Shown: in pieces, positions 11,501 to 22,115 of the stretch | Layout: every line of letters starts with the position of its first letter | Position numbering within the stretch: position 1 is the stretch's first letter | Source: Symsagittifera roscoffensis | Taxonomy: Eukaryota > Xenacoelomorpha > Acoela > Convolutidae | Assembly: GCF_963678635.1 (NCBI RefSeq) | Contig: NC_087067.1 | Location: 45,704,515-45,768,514, forward strand | DNA length: 64,000 nt | Direction of reading: 5' to 3' | Notes under the pieces: generated by a model | What the model was told of the DNA's origin: nothing | The model's database searches: none | The model's input: the letters and a program-made list of their open reading frames with translations, nothing else | Made by a program: the position numbers and the translations under genes

Positions 11501-13415
11501 ACATTGAACTGTTTTCGATCTCAGTTTGACATATTTTGAAAGGATAAAAGAATTGTCCGCGCCCTAATTTTTTTCTCTAGAAGAGTTAAGAAGATTTATT
11601 CACAAAGGAAAGGACTAATATACGAGTTGCTGTTCAGCTCTTCACGGAAAACCGCTGTTGTGCCCCTGGTTAAGATATACATGCAATTTTTTGGCTATTT
11701 TTCTGGGCTGGGTAATGTTGTCTCGTGGTGGGCCTCGAACATCCGACCCTTCGATTGAGAGGCGGAGACGTAACCACTTCACCGCCGCTCCGCCACTGCA
11801 ACCAAAAAAACACTGCAATTATCCTTATTTGAGACGATTTACGCGTGATATACTTTGTTCTATTAAAGGGCAAGCGGCAGTTTAATACCGCCCAGAAATA
11901 GTTTCAATTTGTTTTGAGGCAAATAGAAGAAACTCTTTTATGCGCGAAAGCCAAATTACAACCAAGCAAGGTCTATCTAAATTTCGAAAACTGGCAAACT
12001 TTTTCGGTTTTTTCCAATTTTGGAATAATGAGCTCTCATTGGCTGATAAAAAATTTGTACAAGTTGTTTGCTGAGAATAAGGGATTTCACCGAAGCAGGC
12101 TTTTTGGAGCTACTAAAAAGTTACTATACGCAAATGATATAAATTTGTAATATATAGTGTAATATACAAAACTTAAAAAAAACTTCCTTTTTATAACTGA
12201 ATTTTAATTAATTTTGAGGTTCATGGAATGATGCTTTACTCCCTGGACGCTAAGAGCCATTCAGAATAATCAAATTTTTGCATTCATGTGAGCATTTTTA
12301 ACTAGTTTTAGGACTGAACGCTCAGTTGACTTTGCAGATTAGTTTTAACAATTGTATTTTCAATCTTTGATTGCAAATAAGCCTCGTTGAAAAGTTTGAT
12401 TCAATTTTATAAGCGAAAACTCTTTCTGCAGTTGTTTATGATGTATCTTGATGCATAATTTAGAAAGATTTTTAAACAGTCTCTGGCGTTTTGACTACTG
12501 TAAATTTTGTTTAAAGGAGTGACCATAATATATCATGGCCTCGCGATTCCTACTTCCCCACCCATCGCCGTCCTTTTGGGCCCCTATGGCTCAAATTCCC
12601 ACGAGACCCCAGAGGATATCTGCTCGCCCATTACAAAAACCCCTTTCAGTGCAAAACTTCAACTTGGGCTCACAAAGAGGAAAAACGATAGATGTCATAT
12701 TTAAAATATCAGTACATAATGCCTTATTTTAAAAAATCTTTCATCTGCACACAACATCAAAGTTAATTTAGAGCATAAAAAAATGCTACCTTGTAAATTT
12801 GCATAAAGAATTTAGAAAAAATAAACTTTTTTGTTTATGCGATGAGTGTTTTGCGCTCAATTCAAAACTCATTAAACACAAAAAAAAATCAGAATTATGC
12901 TTTTATACCATAGATCCTGTGAGTTTAGTAAATTCTGATTAAATTTTTTAGAAAATTGTGTTTTTGGAAATCAAATGAACCAAAAAAAAACGTTTTTCAC
13001 TAAAAGTGCTTCAAATTTGTAATGGTTTCAAAGATTGAAAAGTGTTTGCAGATAAGCTGTTGATAAAAGTTTTTCGAAGAAGGGAATTATTGGTCTCTGT
13101 TTTCCACAAACTATATGAAAACTTTCGATTACAGTCTTTCAAAGAATTAAGCAAAAAATGACTCAGCATAACATAGAGAATTTTTTGAAAAAATTGTTCC
13201 ATTAGAAACAAGAAAAAATTATTCTATCGCCAAAGGAACTACGAGTGAAATCAAGAGAAGCTGACTGTGAGGCTGTGGCTGCAGATTACCCGTTTATTAG
13301 GAGGACACCATTCGCAAACATTACCAAGGAAACACTTGTTCTGAACAGAACCGAACTATACAGTATTTATGTTGATGAGCCCTATAATAAAACTAAAAAT
13401 AAATTTGGATGGTAA
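8552..13415 (+). CDS. LicD-type (fukutin/FKRP-like) transferase, copy 2, complete
   Basis: Five exons: A 8552-8944, B 9200-9401, C 11194-11272, D 12517 to about 12688, E 13236-13415; about 340 residues. Residues ~17-38 (SLFVLVNISLGLLLSFHLLF) form one membrane anchor, giving a type II Golgi-like layout. The LicD fold begins with DIPYTVSAGGLVGSY, matching the family's 'GGTLLGSY' strand. Exon B adds LLPWDDDMDIMI, the acidic motif expected to bind metal and donor. C gives PWKWPFIESEPYIEEDNQI, D gives WPRDSYFPTHRRPFGPLWL, E ends DEPYNKTKNKFGW. The A and B donors are GTAAGG and GTAAGT; acceptors are GCAG, GCAG, AAAG and AAAG. Exon B encodes seven to eight extra residues (QIAELLK) between GSY and the acidic motif, conserved in all copies. 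No GT donor is found at the end of D; TAG at 12689-12691 is in frame. An ATG at 8561 is a possible alternative start. The B-C intron holds a HINE-like element. Substrate and partner are unknown. Confidence 0.85.
9679..10215 (+). mobile_element. HINE-like (Helentron-type) non-autonomous element, full-length copy
   Basis: It lies in the B-C intron of LicD copy 2. It starts GTTCCGACTTTCGATACGAAAG (a short palindromic stem ACTTTCG/CGAAAG) and ends with GTCGGGACATTC, a hairpin AGGGC-TTC-GCCCT, then ACGAGCAGTCTTGTT. GTTCCGAC at the start is the reverse complement of the subterminal GTCGGAAC near the end in other copies. This layout, an inverted subterminal repeat plus a 3' hairpin and no coding capacity, is that described for Helentron-associated elements. 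The body shares GTATTGTTGTCCTGAGCTC and CGCGTAAGCGGAGA with the other copies. Confidence 0.7.
10540..10620. repeat. G-rich island in the B-C intron of LicD copy 2
   Basis: Runs of GGGGGGGAGGGGAGGGGAG type stand out from the AT-rich intron and could form G-quadruplexes on the plus strand. It is the reverse-strand kind of the C-rich islands seen elsewhere in the window. Confidence 0.4.
11721..11800 (-). mobile_element. tRNA-like SINE head in the C-D intron of LicD copy 2
   Basis: Read on the minus strand, TGGCGGAGCGGCGG (about 11795-11782) resembles an RNA polymerase III A box, GAAGTGGTTA resembles a tRNA D loop, and GATGTTCGAGGCC (11743-11731) a B box, with A-B spacing of about 50 bases as in tRNAs. 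The T-arm does not pair well, so a working tRNA is unlikely. The body and tail of the SINE were not delimited. Confidence 0.5.
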
Positions 13416-13559
13416 ATTTTTGATTATAAGTATAATTTGGTAGCTATAATCACATAATTTAAAAAAAATGCACTTGAGGTGTTTTTGTGAAAGTTGCACG
13501 CTTAAATTGATCGCATTGGTTTGATTTTCATCAAAAAATTGTCCCTGGTTTCATTATTC

Positions 13560-13565
13560 AATAAA
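13560..13565 (+). promoter_or_regulatory. candidate polyadenylation signal of LicD copy 2
   Basis: AATAAA lies about 145 bases after the stop codon of exon E. The hexamer is frequent by chance in this composition. Confidence 0.35.
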
Positions 13566-16273
13566 TCATTGCCTTTTTTAAGATCTCCTCTTTTTGCCAA
13601 TTTCGATGCAACTTCTAATTGATTTTGTTTAAAACTCAATTTTTCTGGAAGTATGACCGTCATCACAGCAAAACCACAATTGGGAAACTTTTGTTTAAAC
13701 TTAAGCTAGCAAACTATGTACATATTGCTCAATTAGCTGACGCAATTTTCAATCAAAAAATCAAAAAGTGATAAAAAAAATCAATTGAATCTCAAGAGTA
13801 ATCTCACCAATTGTAGTTTGGTAACCGTTTAATGCAAGAAAATGGTTGCACTTGTAGATTTGGCATGTAGAATACTTTGTCATGATGGCAGTTTTTTTAA
13901 TGAGAAAGAATTTTTACAAAGTTGAATCAACTGTTTATGCAGGCGAGATAACCAAAGCCCATTTTCCCATTAAATTCAATATCAAAATTGTCATAATAGA
14001 AAAACAGAAAAATTTTCTGAAAAAAATGGTTAAGTTTTTGAGTGATTTTTCATAGAGGCATGCTGAATTTTCATTTTAATCAAAAACAGGGTTTAAACAA
14101 AAAAACAGGGAAAATCTTTATTTTGTTTTGTAAATCAAATCATTTAACTGAAAAATTTAAATTGAACTATTAAGTTTAATTGGACAAAATGTTTTTCATA
14201 GAAAAGGTTCTTAGAAGTAGGGAATTCCGAGCCAGTTATGCAAGTGAATTTCCCATAACCTGTTTTTTCTATTGAATTCCTAATATCGGATTCGACAGAG
14301 TATTTTTTGAGAAAATGGCAAAAAGTGCAAACTTTGCAAATTGGCGAAGAATCAAAAATTGAGCTTTTTCCAAAAATTGGGCTTTTTCCAAAAACTGAAA
14401 AAGCGTTCATGAAAAATTAAGAAAACGCCGTTTCTGCGAGAAAGTTCTTGCAATCTGTTTCTTTGATAGAACCATTAATCTCAGATTGCTTTATTAAGTG
14501 ATTTCGTAACGCATGAATACGTTATTGTTAACGGCTTAAATTAAACATTAACAAGCCTGCTCGCTCGTTTTACTCGCTCAAAAATTGACGCAATTCAAAA
14601 ACCCCAAACCAATTCCGGTATAAAGGGATTTAATATGATATATCACTGAACCTAGTACGATGATTACACTTGCGGGCCTGCAAAGCGTAGTGTATAAGTA
14701 CGAACTTCCTTTTTTCTAATCTAACTCGCAAATGAAAGTATTCATAAAATTGTTGATTTAATTGGTGTTATCATAACGATCTGTAGCATTAGAATTTTCA
14801 TAACATCTGTTCTCTGCTGTATATGTGGCTAATGTTTAGGCTTTATTAAGCGTCCGGGGTTAAAGATCGTGAAGTGGTTAGAGCGTTACAATAAACTCAT
14901 AATTTTTTTGAGAAAAGTCACAGAGTTTTTAAGAAATAGTTCAAAAACTTTGACTTTTCTGACAGCAAAAACATTTTAAACAAAAAATAGGAAAAAATTT
15001 TTGTTAAAAGGGTATTACCAGGACTTGTTTTCTCATTTAAATTTCTCTCAGAGTTGGGAGCGTAGTTAATGAATAAAACTCAAAAAATTTCAAATTTTCG
15101 TCAAAAAATCAAAAACTTGATCTTTTTGAGGGCCATAATTTTTTGAGCAAACAGAATTGGTTATTGACGCTAATGATGAGAAGTTTACCAACACCTGATT
15201 TTTATTGAACCCAAAATCTCAGTTTGAAAGGGCAGTTTTCGAGGAAATGAAAAAAAAGGTTTTTGATAAAATATCCAGCTGTAGAAGCCGAGATAATCTG
15301 TACAAAAAAGAAGCTAAGAAACATGCATGCATACCTGGGATATGATGGTAATCCATTGGGACTATTATTTAAAAACAAGTGACGCATTTTTTCTAGATTT
15401 TGAAAAAATTTTTGGAAAATTTTCTAGTGTATCGGAATTTTAACGTGTATCAAAAAAACTAAATAAAAAATCAAATCCCATACATTTTGTAATACCTTTT
15501 TTTCTAACAGGAAACAAGTTTCACGTTAATTAATAGTCATTTGCTTGTTTTTTTTGGTTAAAACTTTCATAGAAACCGACAAATTTGAGGTCTTTTTTGT
15601 TAAAGCCCCCCACGTATTTGTTACATTCATTTTGTTTTTGTAAGGCTTCGCTACATTGCCGTTTCTTTCTTAGGCGATGAAATTGGAGATTGTTATCAGA
15701 AAAATCTGAATTTTGTACTGAACTAATTTGGATTTTTTTCAAAAAGTAATCGAATTCATCTGATCAAAACTTTTCAACATATTATTTTAAGTTTAACTTC
15801 AATTTCTAATGAATTATATCACTTGATTGAAATCATTTATAAACTGCAATTCTACGCTGTTATTCTACGCCTCCCAGTTTGTTGAACCAAAAAAATTTCA
15901 AGGTAATGAAAAATCATCATGGGTAGCCCATGGTTTGATGTTTTTTTTTAAATTGACTAAGATTGAAAAGATAAACAGCAGAAAAAAGCAAAAAAAAAGA
16001 AATATTTTTAAATCTTTGTTTTTTTAAGAGTTAGAAACAAACACATGTATGTTTTTTGAAAAAAAAATTTTTTTTTGCTATGAAATGATAAATTTTGAAA
16101 ATCAAGGTAATTGAAATTATCTCAAACTTTAAAATCGAAATAATCATTTGACTTCAATTCAAGTGCACGGACTTATTTTGCATTATTTTGAGAGCGCTTC
16201 AACGCAAGTGTTATCAAATAACAACCAAAAATTTTAATTGAACAGAAAGGAATTTGAAGGAGAGAGTGTTATT
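13566..16273. other. AT-rich intergenic DNA
   Basis: No paralogue exon, RNA gene or clear transposon end was found. A short tRNA-like string (GTGAAGTGGTTAGAGCG, about 14,870-14,886) resembles a D arm and may be a SINE scrap. Short open frames here have no recognisable domain. Confidence 0.4.
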
Positions 16274-16775
16274 GTTCCGACTTTCGTAACTAAAAATATA
16301 AACTCATTACGGGACAGAAAATCAAAATAGGCATTTTTCTTATTTTTTTCCGATTTTCGTAACAAAAAGAACAGAATATTTGTGCTCGGGGTGAGTTTTT
16401 TGCTTCAGACAAATTTCGACACCTGCGATCAATTTTTGTTATGCGGCCATTTATCCAATTTGAGACAATAAATGCGCGATATATTTTGTGTTATTAAAGC
16501 GTAAGCGATATTTAGTCCGTCTTAGAAATCGTTCAAAATTGGTTCAAGGAAGCTTATCTGCCATAATTGATTTGTTAATAGAAGCTAAATTTATCACTTG
16601 TACTTAATTTGAATGGGGGGATGTTTTCACAAAAAAATCTTCTTTTTAAAAGAAATTTTTTAAATTCCTTTTTATTAGATTTAATTTTCCATGTTATTAT
16701 ATACCTTAAAAGGCTTCATATACCTTAAAAGGCATTCGGAACATTCAGGGCTTCGCCCTGATACGAGCAGACTTG
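16274..16775 (+). mobile_element. HINE-like element, shortened body, duplicated start
   Basis: It starts GTTCCGACTTTCGTAAC and ends CGGAACATTCAGGGCTTCGCCC, then GATACGAGCAGACTTG. A second start-like string (TTCCGATTTTCGTAAC) about 75 bases in suggests a duplicated or nested end. The middle is shorter than in the 9679-10215 copy but retains GCGCGATATATTTTGTGTTA and the downstream body. Confidence 0.65.
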
Positions 16776-17672
16776 TCTGTCTTTTCTATTACTACGCGGC
16801 ACTCCACGATATCATGAAAAAGCGCCATTTTTTTATCCAAGTGAACATTATATTACAGCATGAGTAGGAATGATGAACTTTAAATTATTAACCGCGCGGC
16901 ATAATTGAAAAATCCTTGTTTCATAATTCGGAAAAAGATGGTAAAAAACAAGATTTTAAAAACTGGAAAAGTTTTGGAGCAATGCGAGTTTTTCTATCAA
17001 TTACTACATACCAGAAATACCTATATTATCTTTATATAGATTTATCATAAAAATAGCAGTGAATAGAACTCGTTTTGCTCGCGGTAAACTTCCGTTTCAC
17101 ATGGAAATTTTCAAATAAATTTTGATCTTCAAAATGCGAGAAAAAGCTTTCGATTTAAATTTTTTGTGCTTTATTGATACGAGTACTAATTTTAGTAGTT
17201 TTAGCTACAAGCAGAAATTGCTCTAAAACCAAAAATTATTGTCCTTTTGTTTCTCCTTGCTTTTTTGAAAAATTTCTCAATATGTATTACAATGGTTTCC
17301 TGTTGCTTTTATTTGTGTCAAAACTTTTTTCTCGCTCATTCGTTCTTTGTTCTTGAACTCCTGGTCATAAAGATAAACTATTTCTCAAAATAACACTGAA
17401 ATTTATTTATGGTTAATTTGTTAATATCTTGCTGCGCTGGTGTCGATGAGGGTCGATTCTTTTTCAGTTTAAAGTTCTTTTTTCATTCGTTTTACTAGGT
17501 TTTTTCAAATGATCTCCAATATCAATTTTGAGTTTGGCTTGATATCTCATTATCATTTAACTTGGCTAGTATTTCAGGAAAATAAATTTCGAAAGTCAAA
17601 TTTCACACTTACTTCAAATTCAGGGCTTTAAAAAGTTTCAGCATCATCGTTTTTTAGGGATCCTAACTATAG

Positions 17673-18140
17673 AACAAGACTGCTTGTTTTGATATAGAAC
17701 ATTCTGCGAAGGTCTGAGTTTTCACTGATGCATTTTAATGTTATTGTAGCTTTAATTTAGTTTTTTTTTTTGAAAATGATCACCCCATATGAAGTGAAAA
17801 ATGATAAATTTCCAGCGTAACAAAAACAAATTATGGCAAATGAGCTTCCTTCAATAAATTTGGAACAATTTCTAAGGAAGATTATATTCGCGTGCGCTTT
17901 AATAGCTCAAATATATTGCGCAGAAATTGTCCCAAATTGCACTATCTTTAAACCCCCATAACTTTACGAAAAATTAATCAAAGCTGAAGTATTTTTTTTA
18001 ATCAAAGCTCAATACAACAATTACTAATGAATGTTTGAAAATTTCTGTCAAAAACAGTAGTTGAAAATTCGAATTTTGTCTGACAGAAAAAAACACCACG
18101 AGCACAATTATTCCGTTACTTTCGTTACGAAAGTCGGAAC
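17673..18140 (-). mobile_element. HINE-like element, inverted copy
   Basis: On the plus strand it runs from AACAAGACTGCTTG to ATTCCGTTACTTTCGTTACG, then AAAGTCGGAAC. The palindrome ACTTTCGT-T-ACGAAAGT is perfect here. The hairpin end is more decayed than in the 9679 copy. The body, including AACCCCCATAACTTTACGAAA, matches the family in reverse. Confidence 0.65.
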
Positions 18141-20578
18141 AATGAAAGATTAATCAATCAAGCTTGTCAATAAGATAGGATACACGCGTTTAAAGTGAAT
18201 TTTATTGCGTTCAACTACCTTCTTTTTCACAAAAATTGTCGGTCGATTCTACAGACTTTTTTATTGTCCAACAGAATAGTTGGTTGTAGCTTTACGAAAG
18301 AAAAATCATCTTGGTTCGACAAAATAGAGAAATTAGAAAAAATTAACCCACACTGGAGATTAATTGTAGTACTAGCAATGGCTTTTTCCCGCAAATGCGA
18401 GTAAATCTATTTCAGTTAGGATTCGAACAACATTAAGAAATTTTGAAATTTTTTTCACAGTGTCGAGAAAAACGGGTTTGAAATTTTTGATTTTCTGTCT
18501 AATTTCGAGCTGATGTGATGACCATGTACGCTTATAATAGTTTCTTTAAGCCGTAAAAACCTAGTTATACTCAAGTAGAGGTAGTTTTTAGCGCAAATTT
18601 GGGAATCAAAAACTTGAAAACTCAAAAAAAATTCAGCAAAAATTTTTGAAATGTTTTCAAATAATTTTGAAAAAATTTTTCGCTTTTCAAGTTATTTTTT
18701 CTCAAAGAATTTTTTCCAGCTGACTTCTTTAAGTATGACTCTCAAATATGCCTACCTTCTAATTTTTTTTGTTTTATCACAACAGATTTTTTTTTATAAC
18801 AAAACGCAGAAAAAAACGACACCAATTTAAAAAAAAAAAATTTTTTCTTTGTATTTTTTAAGACTGTGGTCGGAAGATTCTGTGCTATTTGCACAAAAAC
18901 CGGCTATCATTTTTTGTAGCAAGCATTCTGTTCATAATGTCTGATTGTAGAACATTCACAAAAATTGTTATGCAGACTAATTAGGCTAAGACAAAAACAA
19001 TTGGTTCTCATAATTTACACTCTAAAACCTTTCATTACTCAAGGAAACTGATGCTTATGTGAGGTGGGGGAAGGACAAGTAGTCTTAGCAAGGATTAGAG
19101 CTCACTTTGCTCACAAAGTTCTTTTAGTTTTGTAGTTTTGTCAAGTTATTTTCAACTACAGAATCGCAACAGAATCTTTTTTCTTAACCTTACTTTCAAT
19201 GCTTTTATTTGAAATTGAGACACCTTTCTAAGCTCGGAATTTTATCGAATAGAACCAATCGTCTTTGATTCATTTTGCTAAACTTTTATCCAAAAAAATT
19301 TAAAGTTTTTATCAATATGGCCTTACTAACCTCTCAAAAATATACTCGCTTGATAGTAGAATCACATTGAGGGAATCTCTTTTCGTTACAAATCATTTCA
19401 TCAATACATAACAATCAACCATCGCTTAGGAGAAGTAAAAAAACAAGACCACTCACATACACACTGTGATTTACAAGAATTTTTACTCAGTAAAAGTTCA
19501 AAGAGAATTAAGGCCATATAATTATTACTTTGCAACATCTAATTAAATTTTTTTCTGTTTCCCTTGCCCGCATTGTTTCTTTTCCAACTGTCTGTTGGCT
19601 ATGTTTGTCTAGACTACAGAAGTTAATACTCCAGACATCATGGTAAAAACCAAACGTGAAAAATCATCAATCACAGACCTGACAAAAATACCTGGGGTAG
19701 ATTACACAAAGCGAATTTACATTGCCACAAATCGGCAACAATTTGGTCTATGAGGAAATTGTCAATCATATTGTAATGAGTTTTCTATCTATTATTTTTT
19801 CAATTGTCACCCGAAGCACCACGCCGTAGGCTGTCCAATTGTATTATGGTTGACATAGTTGGCTTCAAAAATCCAATTTGACGCGAACCAAATTTGTTAA
19901 GCTTGAAAAGCAGTTTTTCGATAACGGTTAAAAATAAACTGTGCTGGAGGATAAGGGAAACTTTTTTATTGAGCAGCTGGGCTGAATTGAGGATTGACAC
20001 ACTTCAGTGGGTTCCAATTTCAATTGATTCGGTCACAATTGAAAATGAGCCCTGGGACTAATAAAGCGTAACAATAGGAAATATGTTAGGCTGTCGGGGG
20101 TGAATTGAACTAAAGAAAATTCACACTATGCGGTCGATACCAATCTATGCTCGAATTAACAGAATCTCATGCTCGTTTTGCCACTCCGTTATAATCATTG
20201 AGTCACAGAAATCTAGCATTAAATAATCAATACCAGCGTCCGAGGTCTCCGTTCTATATTCTTTTTTTAATGTCCAGACTTTCGGGACCTAGATACTGCA
20301 TGACCTTTGTGACCAGAGCGCGAACTCGTCGCAACCAAACTTTGAGCAAATTCGTCGCGGCCAATATTCGTTATCTTCAGATTTCTTTCGAACAAAACGA
20401 TCCTTCGCAACTTTCGCGACCAGGGTGGAGACGGCAAGACTTGCGTTATGCAGGAAATGGCGCGATCTGACATTCTTAAGTTAATTTTGGTAGCGAGACT
20501 TTTAATGCAAAATTCTATCATACACTTTTTATGCAATACCTTCAAGTACACAAAACGCATGAAAGTCTACAAGTAATT
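18141..20578. other. intergenic DNA, no gene recognised
   Basis: Mostly AT-rich. A less AT-rich patch at about 20,190-20,470 is open on both strands (plus 20198-20470, minus 20267-20560), but neither frame shows a known domain or splice context. Confidence 0.4.
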
Positions 20579-21490
20579 GTCCGAAGAAAGTGACGGAATA
20601 TTTCTGCTCGGGGCAGGGGTTCCGAAAAATTAATTGAAATCCAATTAGTTGGCAATTAATTGGTCCATTTAATTGATTGACAGGCGTTCAACAAATATTT
20701 AATTGATTAATAAACAATCAATTAATTGCAATTAGTTGGCATTTATTGGAGTTTATGAAATGGAGCGGAATTAATCTCGTTTTTCACTAAATATTCGCTG
20801 CAGAATAGCAGCAACTAATATGACGCAATTCTTTGGGACGAGGAATTAGTTGCCAGATTAACCGCATGAGTTTTTGTTCTGTTTGAAAGGCTGTTTTAGT
20901 GATTTACAGTAATTTAACTGAAAAAAATTTTTTGTGTTCCTAAATAGGCTTGAACTCTTGTTTTACCATTCTTTTTTTTCTTTCAAAAAAGCTATTTAAT
21001 TGCAACAAATGATTGATTGGTACACCAATTGATTGACTGTTCTCGGTCCAATTTAATTTTTGCAACCCCTGGCTTGGGGTGGTTTTTTTCTCAAAACAAA
21101 TTTTGCCTTTTTAACTAACAATTTTTTGAGGAAATTGTTAAACATCTTTTAAAAAGTACTATTGTCTTGTGCTCAATTTTAAAAAACTATTTCACCTGTA
21201 ATCATTTTTTGCAAAGTTATTGGGGTTTAATTATCGCTAATTTGGCCATTTTGCCGCGTATTTGTGCTATCAACGCGTAAGCGAAGATATAATCCGTATT
21301 AGAAATCGTTTAAAATTGGATTGAGCCATGCTCTTTTGTCCATCTAAGAATTTACTAAATGCGAATTATATCTTTTTCTTCTTTAATTAGCTTTTGGGGG
21401 ATGATTTTCAAAAAAAAAATCATCAAAAATAGTTTTTGAAATTTTTTCTTTTTTTTTGAAGTTTTCATCAATCATTTTACTATAAATTTT
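20579..21490 (+). mobile_element. HINE-like element split by a nested hAT-like MITE; 3' hairpin not seen
   Basis: Family sequence GTGACGGAATATTTCTGCTCGG is interrupted at 20614 and resumes at 21072 with TTGGGGTGGTTTTTTTCTC and the usual body. The downstream part follows a second subfamily (ATGCTCTTTTGTCCATCTAAG) shared with copies at 32.1 and 35.6 kb. The CAGGGCTTCGCCCTG hairpin end is absent, so the 3' end is truncated or decayed. Confidence 0.6.
20614..21071. mobile_element. hAT-like MITE, 458 bp, nested in a HINE-like copy
   Basis: It begins CAGGGGTTCCGAAAAATTAA and ends TTAATTTTTGCAACCCCTG, imperfect inverted ends of about 22 bp. It is flanked by GCTCGGGG (20606-20613) and GCTTGGGG (21072-21079), a 7/8 match to an 8-bp duplication. 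The inside repeats AATTAATTG-type palindromes. No coding capacity. It must have landed after the HINE-like host copy. Confidence 0.85.
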
Positions 21491-21884
21491 TCCACAAAAA
21501 CAAAAGCGCATTTTTTCTAAAATTTCTTTCAAAAGCTTAATTTGTGGAAATTTATGAACTTTGAGTATATGGAGGTCAATCAGAGCGTAATTTTTTTTCG
21601 CCGTTTATTTTAGTCACTGCTTGCAGAAAAGCGCGTGCCGAAAAGATGATATTTTGGGGTCAAAACTTTCAAATTTTTCTACTTTTTGCAGCTCAGAAAA
21701 CCTGGTGTAATAAATTACTTCTAGCGTTTAAGGAGATCTCAGAAAACCAATATGGCCGGCCCAAAAGATATTGACAAACTTCTAAGTTTTTTTGAAAATT
21801 CGCCCCACCTCTCGTTAAACTGAATGATTTATACTGAATGACTGAAATGTTTCTTGTTGATCGCTGTATTTAGGGGTGCACAGA

Positions 21885-21978
21885 CAATTCGGCCCAAGAA
21901 CATTCAGCCAATTTGAAGTTCAGACAATTCAGCCAATAATATACGGACAATTCAGCCTGAGACAATTCAGCCAGTTTT
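21885..21978. repeat. short minisatellite of GACAATTCAGCCA units
   Basis: The unit (GACAATTC[AG]GCC with a variable tail) occurs about five times within 95 bases. It lies just left of a hairpin cluster. Confidence 0.6.
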
Positions 21979-22043
21979 ACATAACGCTAGATTCGAAAGA
22001 AAATCGGAATTGGAATTATTTCTTGGTTTAAGGACGCTGGTGA

Positions 22044-22115
22044 GCGCGCTATGCGCGCGTCGCCGCTTTGCGGCGATAATCGGCTCTAAATTTTGTATAG
22101 AGTCCTACCCTAGGA
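22044..22115. repeat. four consecutive perfect-stem hairpins
   Basis: GCGCGC-TAT-GCGCGC (22044-22058), CGCCGC-TTT-GCGGCG (22061-22075), CTCTA...TAGAG (22084-22102) and TCCTA-CCC-TAGGA (22103-22115) follow one another almost without gaps. The first two are very GC-rich in an otherwise AT-rich region. They may be the end of an unrecognised transposon or a structured RNA. Confidence 0.6.

Noticed and set aside
11721-11800. functional tRNA gene on the minus strand
   Set aside because: A- and B-box-like strings are present, but the T stem and acceptor stem do not pair, so it was listed as a SINE head instead.
14855-14893. tRNA-like string GTGAAGTGGTTAGAGCG
   Set aside because: Only a D-arm-like part is present, with no B box at the right distance. 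It may be a SINE scrap but cannot be called a tRNA gene.
20198-20560. overlapping frames on both strands in a less AT-rich patch
   Set aside because: Neither frame has a recognisable domain, and being open on both strands is more likely due to base composition.
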